A DNA stretch of 64,000 nucleotides from Novosphingobium nitrogenifigens DSM 19370. Lineage in GTDB: Bacteria; Pseudomonadota; Alphaproteobacteria; Sphingomonadales; Sphingomonadaceae. The notes beneath the pieces were generated by a model. It had not been told where the DNA came from and did not search any database. It worked only from the letters and a program-made list of their open reading frames with translations. Location of the stretch: positions 343,465 to 407,464 of the forward strand of contig NZ_GL876935.1 of NCBI RefSeq assembly GCF_000192575.1, written 5' to 3'. Both the position numbers and the translations under genes were made by a program. This document shows positions 53,405-62,372 of the stretch, one piece after another. How positions within the stretch are numbered: the first letter of the stretch is position 1; each line of letters starts with the position of its first letter.

Positions 53405-54022
53405 TCAGGCCGCCGGATAGCTCCAGAGCGTGCCGCGCGCGAAGTTTTCGCCCGCGAAAGCCCAGTTGATGTGGCCTTCGACGATCTGCTTCAGATAGTC
53501 AGGGCGCACGTTCTTGTGGTCGAGGTAGTAGGCGTGTTCCCACAGGTCGATCACGAGCAGCGGGTTGCCCGAGAGTTCGGCATAGCTCGCCGCGTCGTGA
53601 GTCTGTTCGACCGACAGCTTGCCGTCCTTGGCAACCAGCCAGACCCAGCCCGAAGCGAAGTGCCCGGTACCCTGCGCGACCAGCTCGGCCTTGAGCGCGT
53701 CGAGCGAACCGAACGAGGCGTCGATGGCAGCAGCCAGTTCGCCTTCGGGAGCCGTGGCCGAAGCACTCAGGCTGTACCAGTAGAAACCGTGGTTCCAGGT
53801 CTGCGCGCTGTTGTTGAACAGGCCCTTGTTGCCGGTCGCAATGGCGGCCGCGACGATGTCTTCGAGGCTCTTGTCGGCAAGTTCGGTGCCTTCGATCGCG
53901 GTGTTGGTGCGATCGACATAAGTGCGGTGATGCTTGCCGTGGTGAGTCTGCACCGTGGTCGCCGAAATGGCGGGCGCCAGCGCGGTGTCTTCATAAGGCA
54001 GCGGGGAAAGGATGATAGCCAT
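53405..54022 (-). CDS. sodB: Superoxide dismutase (Fe/Mn family)
   Basis: The 205-residue enzyme converts superoxide to oxygen and peroxide. The metal ligands are visible in HHGKHHRTYVD, FNNSAQTWNHGFYWYSL and IDLWEHAYYLDHKN. The pattern AQTWNHGFYW near residue 75 and the overall flavour favour the iron type, but metal use cannot be settled by eye. The start ATG at MAIILSPLPYED is standard. An inverted repeat lies about 110 bases upstream of the gene. Confidence 0.93.
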   Translation of the reverse strand: MAIILSPLPYEDTALAPAISATTVQTHHGKHHRTYVDRTNTAIEGTELADKSLEDIVAAAIATGNKGLFNNSAQTWNHGFYWYSLSASATAPEGELAAAIDASFGSLDALKAELVAQGTGHFASGWVWLVAKDGKLSVEQTHDAASYAELSGNPLLVIDLWEHAYYLDHKNVRPDYLKQIVEGHINWAFAGENFARGTLWSYPAA

Positions 54023-54130
54023 GTTCGCTCCGTTGGGATGTGGCGGTTGGACGGTTGCGATTTGGCGTCGCCATTGAAACGACGCCCACCGGCCGTACTC
54101 CTTGTCTCTGGGTTTTCCAGTCAGTTTTTT

Positions 54131-54161
54131 CAATCAAGCTGATCGCATGATTGCTTGATTG
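54131..54161. repeat. Perfect 9-bp inverted repeat upstream of sodB
   Basis: CAATCAAGC (54131-54139) pairs with GCTTGATTG (54153-54161) across 13 bases. It lies just after the symporter stop codon (minus strand) and upstream of sodB. On the minus strand an A-run, not a T-run, follows, so it is not a standard terminator and may be an operator. Confidence 0.5.
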
Positions 54162-54162
54162 T

Positions 54163-55491
54163 TCAATCGGCGGCTTTGCGATCGACGGCTGCGGTCACGG
54201 CAACGTCGAATGTGACATTGCCCAGCGTCCGCATCAGATCGGGAACAATCTCCACCGCGACCAGCAGGGCGAGCGGCGCCACCGGCACGCCCATGGCCAA
54301 CGCGATCGGCCCGACGGTCGCGACATAGCTGATCGTCCCGGGCAGGCTGACCGAACTGAGCGAGACGAGGACCGCCATCGCCCAGCCCGTCGCCATCGTG
54401 CCCAGCGACAGCGGCACGCCATACCAATGAGCGACATAGACGACGACAGCCAGGTTCATCGCAGGGCTCGTCGCGCGGAACAGCGCCACTGCCAGCGGCA
54501 GCACGAATTCGGCCGTCGTCACCCGCACGCCCAGCCGCTCGCAGGCACCCAGCATCGACGGCAGCGAAGCGAGCGAGGATTGCGTCGACAGGGCAAAGAC
54601 CTGCACCGGGATCATCTCGCGCACGAAACGCCCCAGCGGCAGGCGCGAAATCAGCGCCGCGAAAGGATAGGCGGCAAGGAACACCACGCCGCCCGAAGCC
54701 GTGACCACGAAAATGTAATGAGCCAGCGCCCCGACGGCCGCAGGGCCGCTCTTGGCCGCGACCGTCAGGCTGAGCGCAAGCACGCCGATCGGCGCGAGCG
54801 CAAGAACCCAGCCGATCACGACCAGCATGGCCCCGGCCAGCGCGGCAAAGAAACCGGCCATGAGATCGCGCTGGACCGGATGGAGCCGGGTCGTCGCAAG
54901 CGCAAAGACGCTCATGAACAGGATCACCGGCAACATGTGATCGTTGGCGGCGGCATCGAACACATTCGTCGCCACGATCGACCGCAGGTAATCGACGATC
55001 CCAGGCAAGGTCGAGGGAACGGCTGCCCCCAGACTTGCCCGCAAGGCCGAGGCCGCGCTCGCCGGGATCGGCAACAGCGTCAGAAGCAGCGTCGGTACGG
55101 TCAGCGCAACCAGCGCGCCAAAGGCAAGGACGCCCAGAAACAGCCCCAGGCTCTGCCGCGCCATTCCTCCGGCACTGGCCGTATTGGCCGTCTGCACTAC
55201 CCCGGTAAAGATCAGCGCCGCGACCAGCGGCAGGATCGTCGCCTGAAGCGCGCGCAGCCACAGGTCGCCGACCGGCCCTGCGACAGCCAGCACGCCCGGC
55301 ATGACCTGTGGCGCGGCAAAAGCGAGGACGAGCCCTCCGCCCAGCCCCAAGCTGAGCGCGGCGAACGTCCAGCCCGCCGGGACTTGCGCAATTTCGGGCA
55401 GGATGAAGCCGGACGCTGCCCCGGTATCCGGTGCAACGGTATCCGGGGAAGCGGCATTTGGCGCGTTGCCTTCGGGACGTGTCTGGTTCAT
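54163..55491 (-). CDS. Dicarboxylate/amino acid:cation symporter (DAACS family)
   Basis: The 442-residue protein has eight membrane segments plus re-entrant loops. The serine-rich hairpin motif appears as ALSTQSSLASLPSMLGA, and the substrate-binding helix has FRATSPAMNLAVVVYVAHW. LPGTISYVATVGPIALAMG matches the second hairpin. Family members import C4-dicarboxylates, glutamate or aspartate with Na+ or H+. A Pro/Ala-rich cytoplasmic leader of about 30 residues precedes the first helix. It diverges from glmM. Confidence 0.87.
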   Translation of the reverse strand: MNQTRPEGNAPNAASPDTVAPDTGAASGFILPEIAQVPAGWTFAALSLGLGGGLVLAFAAPQVMPGVLAVAGPVGDLWLRALQATILPLVAALIFTGVVQTANTASAGGMARQSLGLFLGVLAFGALVALTVPTLLLTLLPIPASAASALRASLGAAVPSTLPGIVDYLRSIVATNVFDAAANDHMLPVILFMSVFALATTRLHPVQRDLMAGFFAALAGAMLVVIGWVLALAPIGVLALSLTVAAKSGPAAVGALAHYIFVVTASGGVVFLAAYPFAALISRLPLGRFVREMIPVQVFALSTQSSLASLPSMLGACERLGVRVTTAEFVLPLAVALFRATSPAMNLAVVVYVAHWYGVPLSLGTMATGWAMAVLVSLSSVSLPGTISYVATVGPIALAMGVPVAPLALLVAVEIVPDLMRTLGNVTFDVAVTAAVDRKAAD

Positions 55492-55615
55492 GCGCAAGTT
55501 ACTTTAGTGGTGTAGGTGGCGCAGGCAATTGTCCCGCGCATCGGGCATCAACAACAATTTCGTTTTCGGCCGTCTCTGCGCGGCCGTTCCCTGGAGTCGA
55601 CAAAGGGTCACAAGC

Positions 55616-56953
55616 ATGGGGCGCAAGTATTTCGGCACCGACGGCATTCGCGGCCGTACCAACGCAGGCGTCATGACCGCCGCCACCGCCATGAAAGTCG
55701 GGCAGGCCGCCGGCACGTATTTCCAGCGCGGCGAACACCGCCATCGCGTGGTGATCGGCAAGGATACGCGTCTGTCGGGATACATGCTCGAAAACGCGAT
55801 GACCGCCGGCTTTACAAGCGTGGGCATGGACGTCGTGCTGCTCGGCCCGATGCCGACGCCTGCGGTCGCCATGCTGACCCGCGAAATGCGGGCCGATGTC
55901 GGCGTGATGATCTCGGCCAGCCACAACCCGTTCGAAGACAACGGGATCAAGCTGTTCGGCCCTGACGGCTTCAAGCTCTCGGACGAGGACGAACTCGCGA
56001 TCGAGGCCATGCTGGAGGAAGACCTGCCGCTGGCCGCAGCCGACGCGGTCGGCCGAGCCCGCCGCATCGAGGACGCGCGCGGCCGCTATATCCATGCGAT
56101 CAAGGCGAGCCTGCCTCACGACGTCCGCCTCGACGGCCTGCGCATCGTGCTCGATTGTGCCAACGGCGCGGCCTACCAGGTGGCGCCCTCGGCTCTTTGG
56201 GAACTGGGCGCGGAAGTCATCGCCATCGGCGTCGAACCCAACGGCAAGAACATCAATCTGGGCGTGGGCTCGACTCATCTCGACGCGATCAAGGACAAGG
56301 TCCGCGAAGTGCGCGCCGACATCGGCATCGCGCTCGACGGCGACGCCGATCGCCTGATCGTGGTCGATGAAAAGGGCCATACCGTCGACGGGGACCAGAT
56401 CATGGCCCTCATCGGCAGCCGCCTTGCCGCGCAAGGGCAGTTGCGCGGCGGCGGCGTCGTGGCAACGGTCATGTCCAACCTCGGCCTCGAACGTTTTCTC
56501 AACGCACGCGGGCTCGAGCTCGTCCGCGCGGCGGTGGGCGACCGCCACGTGCTCGAAAAGATGCGCGCGGGCGGCTACAATGTCGGCGGCGAGCAGTCGG
56601 GCCACATGATCCTGACCGATCACGGGACCACCGGCGACGGCACCGTTGCCGCGCTTCAGGTTCTGGCCGCACTCGTTTCCAGCGGCAAACCGGCGAGCGA
56701 AGTGCTGCACCTGTTCGATCCCGTCCCGCAGCTTTTGCGCAACGTGCGTTTCACCGGGGGCAAGCCGCTCGAAAACGAGACCGTGCGCGAAGTCATTGCC
56801 GAGGCGGAAAGCGAACTTGCCGGAAAGGGTCGCCTGGTCATCCGCCCGTCGGGCACAGAACCGGTGATCCGCGTCATGGCCGAAGGCGACGATGCCGAGC
56901 AGGTTGCCGAAGTGGTCGAACGCATCTGCGCCGCCGTGCGCAAGGCCGTTTGA
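55616..56953 (+). CDS. glmM: Phosphoglucosamine mutase
   Basis: GlmM converts glucosamine-6-P to glucosamine-1-P for UDP-GlcNAc, and so feeds murA, LPS and wecB. The 445-residue protein has KYFGTDGIRGRTN at the N-terminus, the phosphoserine loop VMISASHNPFEDNGIK near residue 100, the metal loop LDGDADRLI near residue 240, the sugar-binding GGEQSGHMI and the phosphate-binding RPSGTEPVIRVM. The ATG gives the standard length. A 15-base gap separates it from the DUF1272 gene. Confidence 0.96.
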   Translation: MGRKYFGTDGIRGRTNAGVMTAATAMKVGQAAGTYFQRGEHRHRVVIGKDTRLSGYMLENAMTAGFTSVGMDVVLLGPMPTPAVAMLTREMRADVGVMISASHNPFEDNGIKLFGPDGFKLSDEDELAIEAMLEEDLPLAAADAVGRARRIEDARGRYIHAIKASLPHDVRLDGLRIVLDCANGAAYQVAPSALWELGAEVIAIGVEPNGKNINLGVGSTHLDAIKDKVREVRADIGIALDGDADRLIVVDEKGHTVDGDQIMALIGSRLAAQGQLRGGGVVATVMSNLGLERFLNARGLELVRAAVGDRHVLEKMRAGGYNVGGEQSGHMILTDHGTTGDGTVAALQVLAALVSSGKPASEVLHLFDPVPQLLRNVRFTGGKPLENETVREVIAEAESELAGKGRLVIRPSGTEPVIRVMAEGDDAEQVAEVVERICAAVRKAV

Positions 56954-56968
56954 GGAAGGGGCAAGACC

Positions 56969-57193
56969 ATGCTGGAAATGCGTCCCGATTGCGAACAGTG
57001 CGGCATCGATCTTCCGGCCGATGCTCCCGGCGCGTTCATCTGCTCGCTCGAATGCACCTTTTGCGCCGAATGTGCCGAGGATCTTGACGATCGCTGTCCC
57101 AATTGCGGCGGCGAACTGATGGACCGCCCCACGCGTGCCAAGGCGCTGCACGCGAAACATCCGCCATCGACGCAGAAGCACTTCAAGAAGTGA
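56969..57193 (+). CDS. DUF1272 zinc-ribbon-like small protein
   Basis: The 74-residue protein contains eight cysteines arranged as CEQCG, CSLECTFCAEC and CPNCGG, a likely zinc-binding ribbon, followed by a basic tail rich in Lys and His. This matches DUF1272, a family without known function. It lies between glmM and thiD, and its TGA stop overlaps the thiD GTG start, so it is co-translated with thiD. Confidence 0.85.
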   Translation: MLEMRPDCEQCGIDLPADAPGAFICSLECTFCAECAEDLDDRCPNCGGELMDRPTRAKALHAKHPPSTQKHFKK

Positions 57194-57960
57194 TCGCGCG
57201 CGTCCTGTCGATCGCAGGGTCGGATTCGGGCGGCGGCGCCGGGATCCAGGCCGACATCAAGACGATCACCATGCTCGGCGGCCACGCCATGACCGCAGTG
57301 ACCGCGCTGACGGCGCAGAACACCTGTGGCGTGACCAAGGTGACGCCAGTCGAACCGGACATGGTCGCGGCCCAGATCGACGCCTGCGCGCAGGACATCG
57401 GCATCGATGCGATCAAGATCGGCATGCTCGGCTCGCCCGCGATTGCCGCCGTTGTCGCCGACCGACTCGAACGGCTGGGCGTTCCGGTGGTTTTCGATCC
57501 GGTCATGATCGCCACCAGCGGCTCGGTCCTGGCCGATACAGCGACCATCGCGGCGTTCGAACGGTTGATGAAGATCGCGACGCTGACCACGCCCAATGTG
57601 CCCGAACTCGCGGCTCTGGGCGGCGACGCGGCTCTCGATGCGCTCGGCATCGCCTATCTTGCCAAGGGCGGCGACGCCGAAGGCGACGATGTCATCGACC
57701 GCCTGGTCATTCCCGGCGCGCAGGCACGGGTCTGGACCGCCCCACGCATCGTCACGCGCCACACGCACGGGACCGGCTGTACCCTCTCGAGCGCGATTGC
57801 CACGCGCCTTGGCGAAGGGGCCTCGCTCGAACGTGCGGTCGAGGACGCCCGCGCATTCGTCCGGGCCGCCTTGCTCGCGGCGCCGGGGCTGGGTCGCGGC
57901 CATGGTCCGCTGGGCCACGCCGCGATCCGGGATTTTCAGTCCCCGGTTTCCAACGCGTAG
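57190..57960 (+). CDS. thiD: Hydroxymethylpyrimidine / phosphomethylpyrimidine kinase
   Basis: ThiD phosphorylates HMP and HMP-P in thiamine synthesis and salvage. The 256-residue ribokinase-family protein begins VLSIAGSDSGGGAGIQADIK, has AIKIGMLGS and VFDPVMIATSG in the middle and the anion-hole/ATP motif THGTGCTLSSAIA near residue 195. The start is a GTG overlapping the DUF1272 stop; longer in-frame starts are not supported by the family. Its last 25 bases overlap the 3' end of the convergent LOG-family gene. Confidence 0.94.
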   Translation: MIARVLSIAGSDSGGGAGIQADIKTITMLGGHAMTAVTALTAQNTCGVTKVTPVEPDMVAAQIDACAQDIGIDAIKIGMLGSPAIAAVVADRLERLGVPVVFDPVMIATSGSVLADTATIAAFERLMKIATLTTPNVPELAALGGDAALDALGIAYLAKGGDAEGDDVIDRLVIPGAQARVWTAPRIVTRHTHGTGCTLSSAIATRLGEGASLERAVEDARAFVRAALLAAPGLGRGHGPLGHAAIRDFQSPVSNA

Positions 57961-58826
57961 AAATCGGCGATCTTTTCCCAGCCTTCCTGCGCCGTCTCCA
58001 CGCGGTGGAAGAGATCGAGATCATCGAACCCGATCAGGCCTTCCTCCGCAATCGCACGAAAATTGACGACCCGGTCCCAATAGTCGCTGCCGAAAAGCAG
58101 GATCGGGATCGGCTTCATCTTGCCGGTCTGGATCAGGGTCAGCAGTTCGAACAGTTCGTCGAACGTCCCGAAACCGCCGGGGAACACCGCCACCGCCCGT
58201 GCGCGCAGCAGGAAATGCATCTTGCGCAAGGCGAAATAGTGGAACTGGAACGACAGGTGCGGCGTGACGTAGGGATTGGGCTCCTGCTCATGCCGCAGCG
58301 TGATGTTGAGACCGATCGTTTCGGCGCCCGCATCGGTCGCTCCGCGATTGGCGGCCTCCATGATCGAGGGACCGCCGCCCGAGCAGACGACGAAGTGGCG
58401 CTGGCCTTCCTCGACGATATTGGCGCTGGCGGCCATGAACGCGAGACGGCGAGCTTCGTCATAGTGGCGGGCCTTGGCCGCCAGCCGTTCCGCCACCGCG
58501 CGCTTTTCGGACGTGTCTGCGCGCGCCAGCGTCTGTTCGACATGATCAGGGGACGGAATGCGCGCTGACCCGTACATCACCAGGGTCGAGGCGATCCCGG
58601 CTTCATCGAGCAGCATTTCGGGCTTGAGCAGTTCAAGCTGGAAACGGATCGGCCGCAATTCCTCGCGCAGGAGGAAATCGGTGTCGCGAAAGGCCAGCCG
58701 ATAGGCCGGGTCCTGCTGCTGCGGCGAAGTTCTGGGGTGGCTCTCGACAAAGCCGACTTCCTGCTCGGCTTTGTAGAAACGGCGGTGCGAAAGGTTCGGA
58801 TGCTCGTCGTTCGATGTCTGCGTCAT
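57936..58826 (-). CDS. LOG-family protein (TIGR00730, nucleoside monophosphate phosphoribohydrolase-like)
   Basis: The 296-residue Rossmann-fold protein carries the two family motifs: CSGGGPSIMEAANRGA near residue 150 and PGGFGTFDELFE near residue 225. LOG proteins release a free base from nucleoside 5'-monophosphates; in plants and some bacteria the product is a cytokinin. The N-terminal 90 residues are longer than in short LOG proteins, as in the larger PpnN-like bacterial group. The start ATG at MTQTSND was chosen. Its end overlaps thiD. Confidence 0.87.
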   Translation of the reverse strand: MTQTSNDEHPNLSHRRFYKAEQEVGFVESHPRTSPQQQDPAYRLAFRDTDFLLREELRPIRFQLELLKPEMLLDEAGIASTLVMYGSARIPSPDHVEQTLARADTSEKRAVAERLAAKARHYDEARRLAFMAASANIVEEGQRHFVVCSGGGPSIMEAANRGATDAGAETIGLNITLRHEQEPNPYVTPHLSFQFHYFALRKMHFLLRARAVAVFPGGFGTFDELFELLTLIQTGKMKPIPILLFGSDYWDRVVNFRAIAEEGLIGFDDLDLFHRVETAQEGWEKIADFYALETGD

Positions 58827-58896
58827 TGCCGTCTTGTCGCCGGACACAGCCTCTTGCGCAAGGGAAACAAGGCGTTCGCCCGATACCCGATATCGA

Positions 58897-59601
58897 TCAC
58901 ACGATCAGGAAATCGCTCGCCGTCAGATCGGGATGGAGGGCCGTACCGATCTGCCCGATTTTCACCGCTGCATTTCCCCCCGCCCCGTCGGCGTCGTAGT
59001 AGAGATAGCCGGTATGCGTGTCGTAAAGGACGTGCTGGTCGGCCGTCTTCGCGCTCGTAACCCCGCGTCCCGAGGCAAAGTCCGCGTCGGGAAGGGTTCC
59101 TGCGGTCAGCGCCGCGAAGACCTTGCTGTCGAGCACGATGTGATCCCCGTCGGCGTGGCGGAAATCGGCGATGGTGTTGAAATTGCCGTTGCCCGGCGCC
59201 GCAGAGAAGACGAACTTGTCGGCTCCTGCCCCGCCGTAAAGGACATTGCGTCCCGAGCCCCCGTCGAGCGTGTCGTTCCCGAATCCGCCGAACAGGCGAT
59301 CGTTGCCGTTACCCCCGGAAAGAACATCAGCCCCCTTCCCCCCGTAGAGGAGATCGGCCCCGTTCCCACCATACAGGGTATCGACACCGGTCCCGCCATA
59401 AAGCCGGTCGTTGCCGATCCCCCCATAAAGAGTGTCCGTGCCGCCCATGCCGTAAAGCGTGTCGTTGCCCCCGGCCCCGGTCATCGTATTGGCAAGACCA
59501 TTACCGTTGCCGATGTGCGTGGTGTCGGAGGTGAAGACGAGATCAGCCTGCTTCGCCTTGAGCGTGTAGATCGGCTTGTCCGTCTTGACTGGTGCGCTCA
59601 T
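58897..59601 (-). CDS. RTX-type calcium-binding repeat protein
   Basis: The 234-residue protein contains about nine GGxGxDxL-type nonapeptides in a row (residues about 42-125; for example GGNDTLYGMGGTDTLYGG and GNGADLLYGGKGADVLSGG), which form a calcium-bound beta-roll. The final 100 residues (GADKFVFSAAPGNGNFNTI, then IADFRHADGDHIVLDSKVF) match the C-terminal cap of type I-secreted proteins, so export by an ABC/TolC-type system is likely; no such transporter is in the window. No catalytic domain is visible. The start at MSAPVKTD is preceded by GGGGGCAGG; an in-frame ATG 47 codons upstream is possible but not favoured. Confidence 0.85.
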   Translation of the reverse strand: MSAPVKTDKPIYTLKAKQADLVFTSDTTHIGNGNGLANTMTGAGGNDTLYGMGGTDTLYGGIGNDRLYGGTGVDTLYGGNGADLLYGGKGADVLSGGNGNDRLFGGFGNDTLDGGSGRNVLYGGAGADKFVFSAAPGNGNFNTIADFRHADGDHIVLDSKVFAALTAGTLPDADFASGRGVTSAKTADQHVLYDTHTGYLYYDADGAGGNAAVKIGQIGTALHPDLTASDFLIV

Positions 59602-59800
59602 CCTGCCCCCCCGATCGTCCTGGCTCGCCCCGAAAAGGCGGGAGCAGCCCGGCCCCCCAGCGCAGGCCGCCCCCACCGCGTTTTCCCGACAAATGTGCGC
59701 AAAGGGTCCGTCGCGCGCCTGTTCGTCCGGCGGCTCGCTCATGACGGGAACTTGTTGCAGAAGCGCGACTCCGATGCTCGAAACCGAGCGCCGCCCGCAA

Positions 59801-60343
59801 TCAGCGCAACTGCCGTTTTTCCAGTTTGCGGGCGAGCGTGCGGCGATGCATTCCCAGCCGTCGCGCGGTTTCGGAAATGTTGAAATCGCATTCGACCAGC
59901 GTGGCGTGGATATATTCCCATTCCAGCGTCTTGATCGAACTCTTCCGCCCCTCGACCGGGACCGAGGGATCGCCTTCGTCGCGAGCGAAGGCTTCCTCGA
60001 TGTCGTCGGTATTGGCAGGCTTGGCCAGATAATGGGCTGCCCCCAGCTTGATCGCCTCGACTGCCGTCGCGATGCTGGCAAATCCGGTCAGGACAACGAT
60101 CCGGGTCTCCGGGTCCTGCTCATTGAGCATCTGCACGCACGTCAGCCCCGAGGCCGTGCCGAGCTTGAGATCGACGACTGCATAGCGGAACTGCTCGGTC
60201 GCGAGCAGGGCCCCAAGCTCTTCCGGGCTGGTAACATGCCGGACGACATAGCCACGCCGCTCGAACGACCGGCGCAAGGTGCGCGCAAAGGCCGGGTCAT
60301 CCTCGACGATGACCAGCCGGGGTTTTTCCTCGACCTCGCTCAT
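59801..60343 (-). CDS. regA: Redox response regulator RegA/ActR/PrrA
   Basis: The 180-residue protein pairs a receiver domain with a Fis-type helix-turn-helix. The phospho-acceptor is Asp58 in YAVVDLKLGTASG, with the acidic EDDP near residue 14 and the lysine in HYLAKPANTDDIEEAF. The C-terminal DNA-binding region FNISETARRLGMHRRTLARK is almost invariant in RegA homologues, which control respiration, carbon and nitrogen fixation genes by redox state. The ATG overlaps the regB stop by ATGA, so the pair is translationally coupled. Confidence 0.93.
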   Translation of the reverse strand: MSEVEEKPRLVIVEDDPAFARTLRRSFERRGYVVRHVTSPEELGALLATEQFRYAVVDLKLGTASGLTCVQMLNEQDPETRIVVLTGFASIATAVEAIKLGAAHYLAKPANTDDIEEAFARDEGDPSVPVEGRKSSIKTLEWEYIHATLVECDFNISETARRLGMHRRTLARKLEKRQLR

Positions 60344-61647
60344 CACGCCGCCTCGCGTGTGGTGGCAATGGACTTGAGCGGAATGACCAGCGTCACTTCC
60401 GCGCCGCCCTGATCGCGGTTGCGCACGTCGACGTGCCCCCCCAACTTGCGCACCACGTTGAAGACGAGGAAGAGGCCGAGCCCGCCGCCGGGCCGCCCCT
60501 TGGTCGAGGTATAGGGACGCCCGATCCGGGCCAGCATCTCTTCGGAAAAGCCCGGCCCTTCGTCGCGAAAGACCAGCCGCAGCCGCTTGTCCTCGATATC
60601 GGCCACGACTTCGACCCGGCGGGGCGAAACCTCGAGCGCGTTCTCGATCACGTTGCCGACCACTTGCCGCAAGGCGCGATCGGCAACGATGCGCAAATCC
60701 CGGTCGATGCGATTGACCAGACGCACCGCGCCGCCACTGCGCGCGGCCCATTCCGCCGCGAAGTCGCGCACGAAAGTGTCGAGGGTCGTCACTTCCAGAT
60801 TTTCGCTGCGCGCCTCACCCGCCGACAGCAGGATGCCGCTGACGATCGACTTGCAGCGTTGCAGCTCGGTTTCCATCTCGTCGAGTTCTTCGATCAGGTC
60901 CGGCTGCGCCGCAATGGCGGGATGCTTGAACCAGTCGCGCACGATCACCGAAATCGTCGCGAGCGGGGTTCCCAGTTCATGGGCGGCGCCCGACGCGAGC
61001 AGGCCGATGCGCACGATATGATCCTCTTCGGCGGCGCGCTGGCGCAACTCGGCCAGCGCGGCATCGCTCTGGCGCCGGTTGCGGTCGATGGCAATGACGA
61101 AGAAAACCAGCAGCGCGGCAATCAGGAAAAAGCAGACATAGCTGCCCGCCAGATAGAGCCGCAGCGGATCGCGCACGAACTCCCCGGGCAGATCCATCGG
61201 TACGAACCGGAACGAGAGCGCCGTGACCGAGAGCACCGCAATCGCCGAGACGATCCAGCTCCAGTTCGGCGGCAGCAGAATGGCCCCGATCGCGATCTGG
61301 AGCAGGAACAGGAACGTGAAGGGATTGGTCGTGCCGCCACTGAGGTAGAGCTGCCAGGTCAGCGCCACGACATCGAGCATCAAGGCGCCGATGAGCTCGA
61401 AATAGCTGTAGCCCTCGCGCTCGCAGCCCATGACCATGGTGGCCACGTTGACCAGTCCGAGCAGAGCGGGAACAGCCACCAGTTGCGGCAGGGGCAGGCC
61501 GATTCGCAGGACTTGCGAGGCGTACCAGATCGTCACCAGCTGGCCGACAACCGCCATCCAGCGCAGCTGGATCAGCAGTTGCATGTTCCGCGCGCTGGCG
61601 GGAGGATAAGCCCTGTAGGCTGGCGAGGGATCGGGATCGGACGGCAT
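60343..61647 (-). CDS. regB: Redox-sensing histidine kinase RegB/PrrB
   Basis: The 434-residue kinase has six membrane segments in its first 195 residues. The ubiquinone-binding motif of RegB proteins is present as GGTTNPF (residues 104-110), the phospho-acceptor is His223 in ASGAAHELGTPLATIS, and a cysteine 42 residues later (Cys265 in ELQRCKSIVSGIL) matches the redox-active Cys of RegB. ATP-binding boxes NVIENALE, FRDEGPGFSEEM and GGGLGLFLV follow. So both redox inputs known for RegB are conserved. The ATG overlaps the SURF1 stop by one base (TAATG). Confidence 0.95.
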   Translation of the reverse strand: MPSDPDPSPAYRAYPPASARNMQLLIQLRWMAVVGQLVTIWYASQVLRIGLPLPQLVAVPALLGLVNVATMVMGCEREGYSYFELIGALMLDVVALTWQLYLSGGTTNPFTFLFLLQIAIGAILLPPNWSWIVSAIAVLSVTALSFRFVPMDLPGEFVRDPLRLYLAGSYVCFFLIAALLVFFVIAIDRNRRQSDAALAELRQRAAEEDHIVRIGLLASGAAHELGTPLATISVIVRDWFKHPAIAAQPDLIEELDEMETELQRCKSIVSGILLSAGEARSENLEVTTLDTFVRDFAAEWAARSGGAVRLVNRIDRDLRIVADRALRQVVGNVIENALEVSPRRVEVVADIEDKRLRLVFRDEGPGFSEEMLARIGRPYTSTKGRPGGGLGLFLVFNVVRKLGGHVDVRNRDQGGAEVTLVIPLKSIATTREAA

Positions 61648-62372
61648 TATCGCCGTCGCAATAGCACGATCGCCCCCCCTGCCGCCATCAGGCCCATGGT
61701 GAACCACGTCAGGGCATAGCCGAGGTGGTTGTTGGGGAAATTGATCACGGTAAGACCGGGCACCGGTTGCCCCTCGCCGCTCGGGACCGGAGTCTCGCCG
61801 CTGCTGTCGATGAACAGGCGGCTATCGACCGCAACGCCGCGCTTTTGGGCGATCGCGGCGATGTCGCGCGAATACCAGCGGTCCTGTTGCGGCAGGTTCG
61901 AGCGCAGGAACGTGCCGTGCGGCTCGCTCTGGCGCAGCAGGCCTTCGACCCGCACTTCACCGGTCGGGACCGTGCGCAGCGCCGCATCGAGCCTGGTGCC
62001 TTCGGGCATGAACCCGCGATTGATGTAAATGGTGCGCCCGTCGTTGCCGGTCATCGGCACGAGCAGCCAATAGCCCGTTCCCATCGTCGACGTGCCGGTC
62101 ACGAGCGTGGTGCCCGAAAGCCGGTAGTGGCCGGTCATCGCAAGCCGATGGTAGGTCCAGTCGGCAAGCGCGCCATTGGGGAGGCGGGCAGGATCGAGCG
62201 GGGGAGCATGGATCGCGGCATCGACAGCGGCGATCAGGCGGGTCTTCCAGGCCAGACGGTAGACTTGCCACACGCCCAGCCCGGCGAAGACCACTGCAAG
62301 GACCAGCAGCAGCACTGCCGGTCCGACCGGCCGTGTGCCGGAATTGCCCGACGACACGGCCGACTGTGTCAC
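61647..62372 (-). CDS. SURF1-family oxidase assembly protein
   Basis: The 241-residue protein has two membrane helices near its ends (about 14-32 and 212-235) around a periplasmic domain with GLGVWQVYRLAWKTRLI, GTGYWLLVPM and INRGFMPEG, all SURF1 features. The family helps insert haem into haem-copper oxidases. The start is a GTG overlapping the cyoD stop (GTGA), with the stop overlapping the regB ATG. A longer in-frame start would overlap cyoD further and is not needed. Its place right after cyoD argues that it serves this quinol oxidase. Confidence 0.9.
   Translation of the reverse strand: MTQSAVSSGNSGTRPVGPAVLLLVLAVVFAGLGVWQVYRLAWKTRLIAAVDAAIHAPPLDPARLPNGALADWTYHRLAMTGHYRLSGTTLVTGTSTMGTGYWLLVPMTGNDGRTIYINRGFMPEGTRLDAALRTVPTGEVRVEGLLRQSEPHGTFLRSNLPQQDRWYSRDIAAIAQKRGVAVDSRLFIDSSGETPVPSGEGQPVPGLTVINFPNNHLGYALTWFTMGLMAAGGAIVLLRRR

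Noticed and set aside
59602..60081. Upstream in-frame extension of the RTX protein
   Set aside because: It would overlap regA and reads as a Ser/Arg-rich shadow; only the last 47 codons (from an ATG near 59742) are at all plausible, and they lack a ribosome-binding site.
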